Positions 28,798 to 39,258 of a stretch of 64,000 nucleotides of DNA are shown here, one piece after another. The position numbers and the translations under genes were made by a program. Source of the stretch: Bacillus sp. Bos-x628. Lineage in GTDB: Bacteria; Bacillota; Bacilli; Bacillales; Bacillaceae. The stretch spans positions 806,001-870,000 of the forward strand of contig NZ_CP159358.1 in the NCBI RefSeq assembly GCF_040500475.1. Reading direction: 5' to 3'. The notes beneath the pieces are model-generated. The model did no database searches, was not told where the DNA came from, and was given only the letters and a program-made list of their open reading frames with translations. The first letter of the stretch is position 1; each line of letters begins with the position of its first letter.

Positions 28798-30138
28798 TTA
28801 CATAAATGGTAATTTAAAGCCCTTTTTCTTCCCTTTGCTCATATTGGTCATTTGCTTCATCATCTTTTTCATTTCATCAAATTGCTTTAAAAGGCGATTG
28901 ACTTCCTGTACAGATGTTCCGCTTCCTTTGGCAATCCTTTTTCTTCGGCTTGCATTAATGACCTCTGGCTGCTCTTTTTCCTCGGTCGTCATTGATTGAA
29001 TGATCGCTTCGATGTGATTGAGCTGTTTTTCGTCCACTTGGACGTTTTTGAGCCCTTTCATTTTACCGGCTCCCGGCATCATTTGAATCAATTCATCAAG
29101 TGGACCCATATTGCGAACTTGACCAAGCTGCTCGAGGAAATCATCAAGCGTGAAGCTCATTGTTCGCATTTTTTGTTCAAGTTCTTTTGCCTTATTTTGG
29201 TCAACGTTCGCCTGTGCTTTCTCAATAAGTGTCAGCACATCTCCCATACCAAGAATTCTTGACGCCATACGCTCTGGATGGAATGGCTCAAGGGCATCAA
29301 GTTTTTCCCCTAGTCCAGCAAATTTAATCGGTGTATTTGTGACAGCTCGAATAGAAAGTGCCGCCCCACCTCGTGTATCGCCGTCTAGTTTCGTTAGAAT
29401 GACACCTGTCAAACCAAGCTGTTCGTTAAAGCTTTTCGCTACATTGACAGCATCTTGACCTGTCATTGAGTCGACAACAAGGAAGATTTCTTCTGGATTT
29501 GCCACTTCTTTTACTTTTTGAAGCTCATCCATCAATTCATGATCAATATGAAGACGTCCCGCTGTGTCTAAAATGACATAATCGTAATGTTCTTCTTTGG
29601 CTTTTTCAATGGCCTGTTTGGCAATTTCAACTGGGCTTACTTGATCACCTAGTGAAAACACTGGCATATCAAGCTGTTTCCCAAGAGTTTGAAGCTGCTG
29701 AATGGCAGCTGGTCTGTAAATATCCGCAGCAACCATCATCGGCTGGCGATTATGTTTTTTGCGAAGTAAATTGGCAAGCTTACCAGTTGTTGTTGTTTTA
29801 CCTGCCCCTTGAAGACCAACCATCATAATGACTGTTGGAGATTTTTTCGCAACTGCGATTTTACTTTCTTCTCCGCCCATTAATTCAGTGAGTTCTTCTT
29901 TGACAACTTTAATGACTTGTTGTCCAGGGGTAAGGCTTTTCATGACTTCTTGTCCAACTGCCCGTTCGCTTACCTTTTTCACAAAATCTTTAACCACTTT
30001 AAAATTGACGTCAGCTTCAAGAAGTGCAAGGCGTACCTCGCGCATCATTTCTTTTACATCTTGTTCTGACACTTTTCCTTTGCCGCGGATTTTTGAAATT
30101 GTCTGCTGCAGTCGGTCGGCTAATCCTTCAAATGCCAT
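28798..30138 (-). CDS. ffh: Signal recognition particle protein Ffh
   Basis: Ffh is the GTPase of the signal recognition particle and delivers nascent membrane proteins to FtsY. The 446-residue product has an N-domain four-helix bundle (1-90), a G-domain with P-loop GLQGAGKT (108-115), DTAGRL, and TKLDG, and a Met-rich C-terminal M-domain (about 300-435) that binds scRNA and signal peptides (RIAKGSGTSVQEVNRLLKQF). It is co-transcribed with ylxM 13 bases upstream. Confidence 0.98.
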   Translation of the reverse strand: MAFEGLADRLQQTISKIRGKGKVSEQDVKEMMREVRLALLEADVNFKVVKDFVKKVSERAVGQEVMKSLTPGQQVIKVVKEELTELMGGEESKIAVAKKSPTVIMMVGLQGAGKTTTTGKLANLLRKKHNRQPMMVAADIYRPAAIQQLQTLGKQLDMPVFSLGDQVSPVEIAKQAIEKAKEEHYDYVILDTAGRLHIDHELMDELQKVKEVANPEEIFLVVDSMTGQDAVNVAKSFNEQLGLTGVILTKLDGDTRGGAALSIRAVTNTPIKFAGLGEKLDALEPFHPERMASRILGMGDVLTLIEKAQANVDQNKAKELEQKMRTMSFTLDDFLEQLGQVRNMGPLDELIQMMPGAGKMKGLKNVQVDEKQLNHIEAIIQSMTTEEKEQPEVINASRRKRIAKGSGTSVQEVNRLLKQFDEMKKMMKQMTNMSKGKKKGFKLPFM

Positions 30139-30151
30139 ACTGTGCCGCCTC

Positions 30152-30484
30152 CTAATCTAATTTCTCAAGCGATTCAATTAATGCTTCAGCTTCACCCTTT
30201 TGCGGGGAATCTGCTAAAAGCTCTCTCATTTTTTTGAGAATGTCTTTACGCTCTTTAAATTTCTTAAACAAGAGCAGCTTTTCTTCATATTGTTCAAGCA
30301 TCGCTTCAGTCCGTTTAATATTATCATAAACAGCCTGTCTCGATACTTCATATTCATCCGCAATTTCACCGAGGGAAAAATCATCTAGGTAGTAAAGCGA
30401 CATGTAGCTCTTTTGTTTTGCAGTCAACAACGATTGATAGAAGTCAAACAAGTAGTTCATTCTCGTTGTTTTTTCAAGCGTCAT
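30152..30484 (-). CDS. ylxM: SRP-associated helix-turn-helix protein YlxM
   Basis: This 110-residue protein begins [17 protein letters not shown]. It has a sigma-like helix-turn-helix (about 40-62: [21 protein letters not shown]), followed by a coiled tail. In streptococci YlxM modulates the SRP GTPase cycle; DNA binding has not been established to my knowledge. The start is placed at ATG 30482-30484 behind GGGGAGAG, equal in length to the B. subtilis protein. It has a clear promoter upstream. Confidence 0.94.
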   Translation of the reverse strand: MTLEKTTRMNYLFDFYQSLLTAKQKSYMSLYYLDDFSLGEIADEYEVSRQAVYDNIKRTEAMLEQYEEKLLLFKKFKERKDILKKMRELLADSPQKGEAEALIESLEKLD

Positions 30485-30528
30485 GGGCTCTCTCCCCTTT
30501 GTTAAGTTCATTCCCTTTACATCAAATA

Positions 30529-30557
30529 AGTTTACACGGTTCTCATCTGTGTGTCAA
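30529..30557 (-). promoter_or_regulatory. Predicted sigma-A promoter of ylxM-ffh-rpsP-khpA
   Basis: Minus-strand consensus TTGACA (30552-30557), a 17-base spacer and TAAACT (30529-30534), with a predicted start near 30522 and a leader of about 38 bases. It lies between the ftsY terminator and ylxM. Confidence 0.75.
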
Positions 30558-30593
30558 GTTTTTATCTTGTCAGTTCATGATGTGATTTGTAAA

Positions 30594-30625
30594 CAAAAAT
30601 GCCAGCAACTGGGCCGGCATTTTTG
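30594..30625 (-). terminator. Rho-independent terminator of rnc-smc-ftsY
   Basis: CAAAAATGCCAGC and GGCCGGCATTTTTG pair around a short loop immediately after the ftsY stop; the minus strand runs into TTTTTG. Confidence 0.87.
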
Positions 30626-31612
30626 TTAGTCTTCTTTATCAATGACATCTGAAAATAAACCATACACATACGATTCGGCATCAAATTGCTGGAGATCGTC
30701 GACCTTTTCTCCTAAACCGACAAGTTTGACAGGAATGTTCAGCTCATTTCGAATCGCTAAAACAATTCCGCCTTTTGCTGTGCCGTCAAGCTTTGTTAAA
30801 GCGATACCAGTAACATTTGTTGCTTTAGAAAATTCCTTCGCCTGCGCCATGGCGTTTTGACCTGTTGTCGCATCAAGAGCAAGCAGGACTTCGTGCGGAG
30901 CATCTGGGATTTCCCGCTCAATGACTTTTTTGACCTTTTCTAATTCTTTCATGAGGTTGACTTTGTTTTGTAGTCTTCCTGCTGTATCACAGATCAGCAC
31001 ATCTGCATTTTTTGCTTTGGCTGATTGGACCGCATCATAGATGACAGCCGCTGGGTCAGAACCCGCCGTCTGTTTGACGACAGGTACACCAGAGCGCTCT
31101 CCCCATACTTCAAGCTGTTCGATCGCACCGGCACGGAACGTATCACCTGCTGCCAAAATGACGGACTTCCCTTCGTTTTTCAGCTTATTTGCAAGTTTAC
31201 CAATGGTCGTTGTTTTCCCAACACCATTTACCCCAACAAACAAAATGACGTTTAAGCGACCGTCTTGGATATTCAGTTCAGAAATTTGTTCCTCACCGCT
31301 ATGATAAATCTCGACAAGCTTTTCTGAAATGACAGCTTGTACTTCATTTGGATCTTGAATATTTCTTAATTTCACTTCTTTTTTCAGCTCATCAATCAGC
31401 TCCATGACCGTTGTAAAACCAACATCGGCGCTGATTAATACTTCTTCTAGTTCTTCAAAGAAGTCTTCATCAACCTTACGATAGCGAGAAATCAGTTCGT
31501 TTACTTTCCCTTGAAATGAGGTTCTCGTCTTTTCAAGGCCATCTTTAAACTTTTCTGATACTGAATCTGTTTGCAACGTCAATTTTTCTTTTAATTTCTT
31601 AAAAAAGCTCAC
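30626..31612 (-). CDS. ftsY: Signal recognition particle receptor FtsY
   Basis: FtsY is the membrane-side receptor GTPase for Ffh. The 328-residue product has a short N-terminal amphipathic region, an N-domain (about 20-110) and a G-domain with P-loop GVNGVGKT (127-134), DTAGRLQNK and LTKLDGTAKGG. It lacks the long acidic A-domain of E. coli, as usual in Bacillus. The start codon is GTG (31610-31612), with GGAGG upstream. It lies 21 bases after smc. Confidence 0.97.
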   Translation of the reverse strand: MSFFKKLKEKLTLQTDSVSEKFKDGLEKTRTSFQGKVNELISRYRKVDEDFFEELEEVLISADVGFTTVMELIDELKKEVKLRNIQDPNEVQAVISEKLVEIYHSGEEQISELNIQDGRLNVILFVGVNGVGKTTTIGKLANKLKNEGKSVILAAGDTFRAGAIEQLEVWGERSGVPVVKQTAGSDPAAVIYDAVQSAKAKNADVLICDTAGRLQNKVNLMKELEKVKKVIEREIPDAPHEVLLALDATTGQNAMAQAKEFSKATNVTGIALTKLDGTAKGGIVLAIRNELNIPVKLVGLGEKVDDLQQFDAESYVYGLFSDVIDKED

Positions 31613-31633
31613 TGGTTTTAAAACCTCCTTTAG

Positions 31634-34600
31634 TTACTGGACAAGCTCTTTTGTATCTTCTAATTTGACGGATACGAGTTTGGATACGCCTGATTCCTGC
31701 ATTGTGACACCATACAGGACATCTGCTTCTTCCATTGTTCCTTTTCGATGAGTAATCACAATAAATTGCGTTTCCTTGCTATATTTCTTTAAATATTGAG
31801 CAAAACGGAAGACGTTGGCTTCATCAAGCGCTGCTTCTACCTCGTCTAACACACAGAATGGAACAGGTCTAACTTTTAAAATAGAAAACAGTAAGGCGAT
31901 TGCAGTTAATGCCCTTTCTCCGCCTGACAAGAGACTGAGGTTTTGCAATTTTTTACCTGGCGGCTGCGCTACAATATCTACTCCAGAGTTGAGCAAATCG
32001 TTTGGATCTGTCAGCCGGAGGTCTGCTCGTCCTCCTCCGAACAATGCTTGGAAGACAGATTCAAAGTGTGTGCGGATTTGAGTGAATGTATCAGAGAAGC
32101 GTTTGGTCATCTCTTGATCCATTTCTTCAATGACTTGGAACAATGTATTTTTCGCTTCTGTCAGATCATTTCGCTGCTCTGTTAAGAAGAGATAACGTTC
32201 GTTCACTCTTTCATATTCATCAATACTGCCTAAATTCACTGTTCCCAGCTCTTCAATCGCAAGTTTGATGAGTTTTACTCGTTTTCTTGCTTCATCAGGT
32301 GCTAAAGTCAGCTCATACATTTCTTTTGCTCCCTCAAATGAAAGCGCATATTCTTCATTTAGATATGCGATGAGGTTATCGAGTTCGACTTCCATTCGGC
32401 CAAGCTTAATTTCTTCGTCTTTTAAACTTGTTGTCAACTGTTTATACAAACGCTTTTGCTCTTTTAGTTCTCGTTCAGTAAATGCTAATGACTCAGAAAG
32501 TGCTAAGCGCTGTTTACGCCGTTCTGAAATAAGTGCTGTTGTTTTATTTTTATCTTGCAGTTTCTCTTTCGCAGCTTCTTCAAGTTGTTCTGCCCCGCTT
32601 GAACTAGATGTCATTTCATTCGTTAAAAGAGACAGATCTTCTTTTGTTTCAAATAGGGTCTTTTCAACCTCTTCTAATTCTGTCGTTAAGCTAGAGAGCT
32701 TCTCTTGTTCATTGGCTAAAGACTGCTCTTTTTTCGCAAGTAAGATTTTTAGCTCTGTCAGTTCAGCCGAAATGGCTTCTTTCGTCGAGCTTTGCGTCTG
32801 TTTACGTTTTGTCAGCGTTTCGATTTCTTGATCAAGAGATGTCAGTTTCTCACCAATTGATGCTTCAAGCGTCAACTGCTCTTTGTCTTTTTGTGCAAGT
32901 TCTGTTATACGGTGTTGTATTTCTTCTTTCTCTTGGTCATATAGCTCTAGATGTGAATTCATATTTTTTTCCGCTACTTGCAGTTCGTATAGTTTCCCTT
33001 TCATCTCTTGCTGCTTTTCTCTCAGTGTTTCACCACGCTTACGTAGCTCACTTAATTGAGATTCGGCTTCTGCAATCGACTGTTTTGTTTCTTTTGTTTC
33101 TTTTTCGAGAATGGTCGTTTTTTCTTCCATTTCAACGAGCTGCTTTGTCAGTGTTTCAACCTCACGATTCCTTGACAGGAGGGAGTTGTTCTTTTTCTTA
33201 ACGCCGCCCCCAGTCATAGAACCGCCTGGATTGACGACATCCCCGTCAAGGGTCACGATGCGATAACGATGACCAAGCATTTTCGCCAGCTCATTGGCCC
33301 CTTTCAAATCTCTGACAATAAGCACTGTTCCAAGTAAATTTTGAATGACCTTTTGATACTTTTCATCGAAGGAAACAAGATGACTCGCTACGCCAATAAA
33401 TGAACCGTGCTGCTCAGCTATTTGAACATCTCGGAACGGAATGGTTCTTTCTTTGATGACGTTCATTGGCAGGAAGGTGGCACGTCCAAAGGCGTGCTGT
33501 TTTAAGTATCCAATGGCCTTGCGTGCTGCTGATTCATCTTCGGTGACGACGTGCTGTGTCGCTGCACCTAGGGCGATTTCGATCGCCGTCTCATACTGCT
33601 GATCTGTTTGAATCAGCTCTGCAATCGCACCATGAATACCATTAAGTCTATCCTTTGCTTTTAAGACCTCTTTCACTCCTTGGAAAAAGCCTGCGAAGTC
33701 TTCCTGCATGGATTCAAGCATCTCTTTTTTCGATTTTGCCTGCTGCACGTACTGATATGCTTGGTAGAGCGCTGTTTCTTTTTTCTCATATTGACGCTTC
33801 ATTTGCTCAAGTTTCTGCTCCGCCTCTCTAAAGCGTTTTACTTGGGCAAAAATGTCTTCTTCTATGTCTGAAAGGCGCTGCTCAGCATCTGTTTTCTTGT
33901 CTTTTAGCGAGATACGTTCTTCAATATGCTTCTGGTTATTTTGCGTCAGACGTTCTAGTTGCAAAGTAGCCTGGCGCTGCTGCTCTTCTAGTAATTTACG
34001 TTCATTGCGGATAGAAGCCTGTTCATTTAATAGATCAAAATAATCGCTTTTCAGATGTTCAATTTGGCCTTCAACATCCTCACTATGGAGGGAGAGTTGA
34101 TCCTGTTTTGTTTTGACCTCACCTTTTAATTGCTGCACTTCTGCTTGCAGGTTGTCATGCGTTATTTGCTGATGAGCTATTCTTTCATTCAATGAGGCTT
34201 GCTTTTCCGTTAAACGAACAAGTGTCTCTTCCAGTTGTCCTTGGTTTGCGGCCGCATTTTTTTTACGTTCTTTTAGAACTTCTTTTCTACCTTCAAGCTT
34301 CTCTAATTCCTCACTTGTGAAAAGCAAGATTTCTTGCAAATCATTAATCGATTCGTCAAGCGCTTGGATGCGGTCCCTTGCCTCTTCAATCTTCGCTTCT
34401 TTCGTTTGAATATCAGTTGATTGCTTCATTTCATCCTGCTTGAGGCTCTCGACTGTTTTGCCAAGTGTTGTCCACTTTTGATGAAGCTCTTCTATATCAT
34501 GGACTGTTAAGGCGACTTCTACATTTTCAAGCTCTTCTTTCTTTTGTAGATAATCCTTCGCTATTGATGCCTGTATTTTAAGAGGTTCTACTTGATCTTC

Positions 34601-35194
34601 TAGTTCATGCAGGATATCTTCTACTCTATTTAAATTGTCCTGCGTTTCAAACAGTTTATTCTCAGCTTTTTTCTTTCTTGTTTTGTATTTCAAGACACCG
34701 GCAGCTTCTTCAAAGATACTTCTTCTCTCTTCCGCCTTACTCGATAGAATCTCTTCTACCTTCCCTTGGCTGATGATTGAAAAAGCTTCTTTGCCAAGGC
34801 CTGAGTCCATGAAAAGGTCAATAATATCCTTTAATCGAACAGGTTGATTGTTAATGAGAAATTCACTTTCTCCTGAACGATACACCCTTCTTGTCACACT
34901 AACTTCGTGAAAATCAATCGGCAAAAAGTGATCTTCGTTATCTAACGTTAATGTCACTTCTGCTAGGTTGACTCTTTTCCTTGAGTCACTTCCTGCAAAA
35001 ATGATGTCTTCCATTTTTCCTCCGCGGAGGCTTTTCGCTGATTGTTCTCCAAGTACCCAGCGGATGGCATCGGTAATATTACTTTTGCCGCTTCCGTTTG
35101 GTCCAACAACAGCTGTGACACCTTTGACAAAGTCCACTGTCACCCGTTGTGCAAATGATTTGAATCCTATCACGTCTAAGCGTTTGAGGAACAT
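31634..35194 (-). CDS. smc: Chromosome condensation ATPase SMC
   Basis: SMC with ScpA and ScpB loads at parS sites and condenses and separates origins. The 1186-residue product has Walker A GPNGSGKSN (31-39), two long coiled coils, a hinge (about 510-650, Gly-rich at NPGGSMTGGG), the ABC signature LLSGGERALTAIALL and Walker B FCVLDEVEAALDEAN near the C-terminus. Length equals the 1186 residues of B. subtilis SMC. It is in an operon between rnc and ftsY. Confidence 0.99.
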   Translation of the reverse strand: MFLKRLDVIGFKSFAQRVTVDFVKGVTAVVGPNGSGKSNITDAIRWVLGEQSAKSLRGGKMEDIIFAGSDSRKRVNLAEVTLTLDNEDHFLPIDFHEVSVTRRVYRSGESEFLINNQPVRLKDIIDLFMDSGLGKEAFSIISQGKVEEILSSKAEERRSIFEEAAGVLKYKTRKKKAENKLFETQDNLNRVEDILHELEDQVEPLKIQASIAKDYLQKKEELENVEVALTVHDIEELHQKWTTLGKTVESLKQDEMKQSTDIQTKEAKIEEARDRIQALDESINDLQEILLFTSEELEKLEGRKEVLKERKKNAAANQGQLEETLVRLTEKQASLNERIAHQQITHDNLQAEVQQLKGEVKTKQDQLSLHSEDVEGQIEHLKSDYFDLLNEQASIRNERKLLEEQQRQATLQLERLTQNNQKHIEERISLKDKKTDAEQRLSDIEEDIFAQVKRFREAEQKLEQMKRQYEKKETALYQAYQYVQQAKSKKEMLESMQEDFAGFFQGVKEVLKAKDRLNGIHGAIAELIQTDQQYETAIEIALGAATQHVVTEDESAARKAIGYLKQHAFGRATFLPMNVIKERTIPFRDVQIAEQHGSFIGVASHLVSFDEKYQKVIQNLLGTVLIVRDLKGANELAKMLGHRYRIVTLDGDVVNPGGSMTGGGVKKKNNSLLSRNREVETLTKQLVEMEEKTTILEKETKETKQSIAEAESQLSELRKRGETLREKQQEMKGKLYELQVAEKNMNSHLELYDQEKEEIQHRITELAQKDKEQLTLEASIGEKLTSLDQEIETLTKRKQTQSSTKEAISAELTELKILLAKKEQSLANEQEKLSSLTTELEEVEKTLFETKEDLSLLTNEMTSSSSGAEQLEEAAKEKLQDKNKTTALISERRKQRLALSESLAFTERELKEQKRLYKQLTTSLKDEEIKLGRMEVELDNLIAYLNEEYALSFEGAKEMYELTLAPDEARKRVKLIKLAIEELGTVNLGSIDEYERVNERYLFLTEQRNDLTEAKNTLFQVIEEMDQEMTKRFSDTFTQIRTHFESVFQALFGGGRADLRLTDPNDLLNSGVDIVAQPPGKKLQNLSLLSGGERALTAIALLFSILKVRPVPFCVLDEVEAALDEANVFRFAQYLKKYSKETQFIVITHRKGTMEEADVLYGVTMQESGVSKLVSVKLEDTKELVQ

Positions 35195-35271
35195 GAGAGT
35201 GATCCTCCTTATGTATTTAAAGTACTATCATCTTACCATATGAAATGAAAAAAGATGATGAAAACAGAGTG

Positions 35272-35299
35272 AAATCCCCCTAGGAATTCAGGGGGATTT
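35272..35299. terminator. Terminator-like hairpin overlapping the rnc stop codon
   Basis: AAATCCCCC (35272-35280) and GGGGGATTT (35291-35299) form a perfect nine-pair stem with a ten-base loop that includes the rnc stop. The T tract on the minus strand is short, so it may attenuate rather than fully stop transcription into smc, or protect the rnc 3' end. Confidence 0.5.
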
Positions 35300-36043
35300 A
35301 ATTTGGTTCATATGATGTTTCTGCAGTTTAGCAAGTGCTTCCTGTGCAGCGTGCTGTTCTGCTTCTTTTTTTGACCGACCATTACCAATCCCGAGTACTT
35401 CTCCCCGCAGTGATACATTTGCTTCAAATTCGCGGTTATGTGCTGGTCCTTTTTCATGCAGGATGCGATATTCTAGTACACCCTTCCCATCACGCTGAAC
35501 AAATTCTTGAAGCTGGCTTTTAAAGTCCATGACATGTGAGAACGCCCCATCATTAATTTTTGGATACACATATGCTTTTAGAAATTTTTCGACTGGCTCT
35601 AATCCTTGGTCTAAATAAAGAGCGCCAATAAACGCCTCGAATACGTCTGCTAATAGAGCTGGACGCTTTCTGCCGCCTGTCATTTCTTCACCTTTACCTA
35701 AAAGAACAAGATCCCCAAAGGATAACTCATGAGCAAGTGACACGAGTGATGGTTCACATACGATCGCCGCTCTTAGTTTTGTCAAATCTCCTTCGCTCAT
35801 GGCTGGGTATTTGGCAAATAAGAATTGGGAAATGGTCAATTCCAAAACCGCATCTCCTAAAAACTCTAGTCTTTCATTGTCTTCATAAGGCTTTTTCCGA
35901 TGCTCATTGACATAAGAAGAATGTGTAAAGGCTTGATACAGAAGCTTTTCATTTTTAAAGTGGACTGAAATGCGCTGCTGGAATTCTCGGAATTGTTCTA
36001 GTTTTTTGCTCTGTTTTTGTTTATCTTTAAATTGTTTTGGCAT
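35288..36043 (-). CDS. rnc: Ribonuclease III
   Basis: RNase III cuts double-stranded RNA, including rRNA precursors and small RNAs. The 251-residue product has the signature [14 protein letters not shown] near residues 65-80, a second acidic cluster in [15 protein letters not shown], and a C-terminal double-stranded RNA-binding domain (about 180-245, [16 protein letters not shown]). The last few residues differ from B. subtilis because the reading frame runs into a hairpin. It is the first gene of rnc-smc-ftsY. Confidence 0.97.
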   Translation of the reverse strand: MPKQFKDKQKQSKKLEQFREFQQRISVHFKNEKLLYQAFTHSSYVNEHRKKPYEDNERLEFLGDAVLELTISQFLFAKYPAMSEGDLTKLRAAIVCEPSLVSLAHELSFGDLVLLGKGEEMTGGRKRPALLADVFEAFIGALYLDQGLEPVEKFLKAYVYPKINDGAFSHVMDFKSQLQEFVQRDGKGVLEYRILHEKGPAHNREFEANVSLRGEVLGIGNGRSKKEAEQHAAQEALAKLQKHHMNQIKSP

Positions 36044-36187
36044 AGCAACCTCCAGGTAGGCTTAATCGCCTTTAAGGATACTGATTATATGGAGTCTCTC
36101 TTTCTACATGCAAGGAAACATTGCTCCTAGCATCTGAAAAAGGCTGACAATTGATCAGCTGAAGTGTTGAAACTGACATAAATTTTC

Positions 36188-36218
36188 AAAGTCCCGCCAT
36201 GAAAGTAGACGGGACTTT
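36188..36218 (-). terminator. Rho-independent terminator of acpP
   Basis: AAAGTCCCG and CGGGACTTT pair perfectly, seven bases after the acpP stop, with an A/T-rich tail on the minus strand. Confidence 0.75.
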
Positions 36219-36225
36219 GTTACAC

Positions 36226-36459
36226 TTATTGCTGGCTTTTTATGTAGTTCACAGCGTCACCGACTGTTGCAATTTTTTCAGCATCTTCGTCAGAAATTTC
36301 CATATCGAACTCATCTTCAAGTTCCATAACTAGCTCAACTACATCAAGGGAATCAGCGCCTAAATCTTCTTTAAATGAAGCTTCCATTTTCACGTCAGCC
36401 TCATCAACGCCAAGGCGGTCTACAATAATTTTTGATACACGCTCTAATACGTCTGCCAT
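36226..36459 (-). CDS. acpP: Acyl carrier protein
   Basis: ACP carries growing fatty acyl chains on a phosphopantetheine arm attached to Ser37 in the motif [12 protein letters not shown]. The 77-residue, very acidic product is almost identical to B. subtilis AcpA as I recall it. It is the last gene of the fapR-plsX-fabD-fabG-acpP cluster, and probably also has its own promoter because a perfect TATAAT lies upstream. Confidence 0.98.
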   Translation of the reverse strand: MADVLERVSKIIVDRLGVDEADVKMEASFKEDLGADSLDVVELVMELEDEFDMEISDEDAEKIATVGDAVNYIKSQQ

Positions 36460-36482
36460 TGCCTTTCACCTCCCCTCAAAGT

Positions 36483-36488
36483 ATTATA
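36483..36488 (-). promoter_or_regulatory. Possible -10 element for a separate acpP transcript
   Basis: A perfect TATAAT on the minus strand lies 23 bases upstream of the acpP ATG, predicting a very short leader that still contains the GGGGAGGTGA ribosome site. The -35 region is poor. Confidence 0.4.
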
Positions 36489-36540
36489 GTTGATTCGTTT
36501 TTAAAAAACTAGAGTAAACATCACGAAAATTTGATATTTC

Positions 36541-37284
36541 TTAGGACATCACCATTCCACCATCGACTTGGATGGTTTGACCAGTGATATAACTTGCTCC
36601 TTCAGAAGCTAAAAAGACAACAACGTTGCTAATATCTTCAGGTGCCCCAAAGCGTGCGAGCGGGATTTGTTTGAGCATTTCTGTTTGTACATTGTCATCA
36701 AGCTTGTCTGTCATATCTGTAGAAATAAAGCCTGGTGCTACCGCATTGACTGTAATATGACGGCTCGCTAGTTCTTTTGCCGTTGTTTTTGTCAGCCCAA
36801 TGACGCCGGCTTTCGCTGCCACATAGTTGGCTTGTCCAGGATTCCCACACACGCCAACAACTGATGCCAAATTAATAATTCTTCCGCTGCGCTGCTTCAT
36901 CATTTGACGCGTCACTGCTTTTGTACAGTTAAAGACACCCTTTAAGTTTATGTTAATGACATCATCCCATTCATTTTCTTTCATTCTCATGAGCAGGTTG
37001 TCTTTTGTGATGCCTGCATTATTCACTAAAATGTCTATTGAACCAAACGTTTCAACGGCTGTTTTCATTAATGCCTGTACTTCATCAACATTTGAGACAT
37101 CCGCCTTTACGGCAAAGGCCTTCTGACCTAACGCTTTAATTTCATCAACTACTTCGTTCGCTTTCGCTTCGTTTCCTGAATAGTTCACCACAACATTTGC
37201 ACCGTTCTTCGCTAAGTCAATAGCGATTGAACGTCCAATTCCTCGTGATGATCCTGTTACAACGGCTGTTTTATTCGTGAGCAT
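36541..37284 (-). CDS. fabG: 3-oxoacyl-[acyl-carrier-protein] reductase FabG
   Basis: FabG performs the first reduction of type II fatty acid synthesis with NADPH. The 247-residue short-chain dehydrogenase has the cofactor loop TGSSRGIG (10-17), NNAG (87-90) and catalytic Ser139, Tyr152 and Lys156 (YVAAK). ATG 37282-37284 overlaps the fabD stop (TGATG). Substrate is inferred from its place between fabD and acpP. Confidence 0.98.
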   Translation of the reverse strand: MLTNKTAVVTGSSRGIGRSIAIDLAKNGANVVVNYSGNEAKANEVVDEIKALGQKAFAVKADVSNVDEVQALMKTAVETFGSIDILVNNAGITKDNLLMRMKENEWDDVININLKGVFNCTKAVTRQMMKQRSGRIINLASVVGVCGNPGQANYVAAKAGVIGLTKTTAKELASRHITVNAVAPGFISTDMTDKLDDNVQTEMLKQIPLARFGAPEDISNVVVFLASEGASYITGQTIQVDGGMVMS

Positions 37285-38228
37285 CAAGATTCCCCCTTCA
37301 TCGTTTGGATAGCTACTTCAATTGTTTCTTGATCTGAAACGGAAATTGTCGTCAGGCGGCGATTGACCTTTTTCACAAGACCTGAAAGCACTTTGCCGGG
37401 ACCAATTTCAACAAACGTTGTCACACCTAAATCAATAAGGCGTTCTATGCTTTCTTCAAAACGAACAGGTGAGTATAACTGTTCAATCAGTTTTGTCTCA
37501 ATTTCTTCACGAGATGTGATAACATCTGCCGTTACATTTGAAATGACCGGTGTTTTGGCATCTGTAATATCTATTTTTGACAATACGTCTGCGAATTTTT
37601 CAGCAGCCGGTTTCATTAAAGCGGAATGAAACGGTCCACTCACTTCAAGCGGAATTGCACGTTTAGCCCCTTTTTCTTTGGCTTTTTCAGAAGCAAGTTC
37701 TACACCTTTTGCTGTACCAGATATCACAATTTGCCCCGGACAGTTTAAGTTAGCAATTTCTACTAGTTGACCGCTGGCTGTTACGTCTTTTGTCACCTCT
37801 AAAAGCGTTTTTTGATCAAGTCCGAGAATGGCCGCCATTGCACCTTCTCCTGCCGGAACTGCTTCATTCATGAATTCGCCGCGCTTTCTCACTAAATATA
37901 CTGCATCTTTAAATGAAAGAGCGCCTGCTGCAACGAGTGCTGTGTATTCACCAAGACTGTGTCCAGCCGCATAATCTGCTTTGATTCCGCTCTCTTCAAA
38001 TTTCTTTAAGATGGCGATGCTTGTTGTTAAAAGCGCTGGCTGCGCATTATATGTAACCGTAAGTTCTGCAGCATCACCTTCAAAGATCATAGAAGATAAG
38101 TCAAAACCAAGTGTCTTGTCTGCTTCTTCAAATACAGCTTTAGATGCCGCTTCTTGGTCAAATAAATCCTTTCCCATGCCAATCTTCTGAGAGCCCTGAC
38201 CAGGGAATAAAAATGCGATTTTACTCAT
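37284..38228 (-). CDS. fabD: Malonyl-CoA:ACP transacylase FabD
   Basis: FabD moves malonyl from CoA to ACP. The 314-residue product has GQGSQ near the N-terminus, the nucleophile Ser91 in GHSLGEY, the Arg in VRKRGEFM, and the conserved late His in GPFHSALM. It starts 15 bases after plsX and overlaps fabG by one base, consistent with one operon under FapR. Confidence 0.98.
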   Translation of the reverse strand: MSKIAFLFPGQGSQKIGMGKDLFDQEAASKAVFEEADKTLGFDLSSMIFEGDAAELTVTYNAQPALLTTSIAILKKFEESGIKADYAAGHSLGEYTALVAAGALSFKDAVYLVRKRGEFMNEAVPAGEGAMAAILGLDQKTLLEVTKDVTASGQLVEIANLNCPGQIVISGTAKGVELASEKAKEKGAKRAIPLEVSGPFHSALMKPAAEKFADVLSKIDITDAKTPVISNVTADVITSREEIETKLIEQLYSPVRFEESIERLIDLGVTTFVEIGPGKVLSGLVKKVNRRLTTISVSDQETIEVAIQTMKGES

Positions 38229-38243
38229 GCTGCTCTACCTCCA

Positions 38244-39242
38244 TTAAGACTTGTTCGTGTTTTCTTTTTGGATCTCTTGCTGAATGATAGCTGAAACGTC
38301 TTTCATAACGATATCACGCGCTTGACGAATTGCATGGAAAATAGCATTTTCATCAGAAGAACCATGCGCTTTAATGACAGGTGCTTTTAAACCAAATAAA
38401 GCAGCACCGCCATATTCTGAGTAATCCATTTTTGCTTTCATTTGCATTAGTTTTGGCTTCATCATAGCTGCTGCAATTTTCGCTAGAAAGCTAGAAGTTA
38501 AGGTTTCTTTTAGCATTTTAAACACAGAAAGTGCTGTGCCTTCTAATGTTTTGAGTGCAATATTCCCTGTAAAACCATCTGTGACGACCACATCAGCTAC
38601 ACCTTCTAATAAGTCACGTGATTCCACATTCCCTACAAAATGAAGGTCTGATGCTTTTAATAAGTCAAAAGTTTTTTTCGTTAAATCATTGCCTTTTTTG
38701 TCTTCTGTTCCCACATTTAATAGTCCAATGCGCGGATTACTTTTCGGGAAGACACGCTCTGCATAAATGGAACCCATCATCGCATATTGGACGAGATGTT
38801 CTGGTTTTGCATCAACGTTTGCACCGACATCAAGTAAAAGAAATCCGCTGCCATCAAGTGTTGGCAAAGTTGGTGCAAGTGCAGGTCTGTCAATTCCAGC
38901 GATTCTTCCTACGATAAACAGTCCTGCTGTCATGAGCGCCCCTGTATTTCCAGCCGAAATACATGCAGCAGCTCTTCCTTCGGACACTTCTTGTGCCATT
39001 TTCACCATAGAGGAATCTTTTTTTCGTCTGACTGCACGTACTGGCTCATCTGTAGGTTCAATGACTTCTTTTGCATCTAAAATGGTGATGCGCTCATGAT
39101 TGGTTATGTAAGGTTTGATTTGGTTTTCATCACCGACAAGTGTTATTTCAATATCTGAAAATGCCGCTAAGCTTTTTTGCACACCGTCAATGATTGCTTT
39201 AGGGGCATGATCTCCCCCCATTGCATCGACTGCAATTCTCAT
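38244..39242 (-). CDS. plsX: Phosphate acyltransferase PlsX
   Basis: PlsX makes acyl-phosphate from acyl-ACP, the donor for PlsY in phosphatidic acid synthesis. The 332-residue product starts [16 protein letters not shown], the family signature, and has [14 protein letters not shown] and [14 protein letters not shown]. The longer open frame to 39320 overlaps fapR and is rejected. The gene begins 16 bases after fapR, which regulates it. Confidence 0.97.
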   Translation of the reverse strand: MRIAVDAMGGDHAPKAIIDGVQKSLAAFSDIEITLVGDENQIKPYITNHERITILDAKEVIEPTDEPVRAVRRKKDSSMVKMAQEVSEGRAAACISAGNTGALMTAGLFIVGRIAGIDRPALAPTLPTLDGSGFLLLDVGANVDAKPEHLVQYAMMGSIYAERVFPKSNPRIGLLNVGTEDKKGNDLTKKTFDLLKASDLHFVGNVESRDLLEGVADVVVTDGFTGNIALKTLEGTALSVFKMLKETLTSSFLAKIAAAMMKPKLMQMKAKMDYSEYGGAALFGLKAPVIKAHGSSDENAIFHAIRQARDIVMKDVSAIIQQEIQKENTNKS

Positions 39243-39258
39243 GTTATGTGTCCACCTT

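Noticed and set aside
32265..32831. 188-residue plus-strand open frame opposite smc
   Set aside because: It lies wholly antisense to the SMC coiled coil, has Ser/Phe-rich composition expected from reversed Glu/Lys codons, and no ribosome site.
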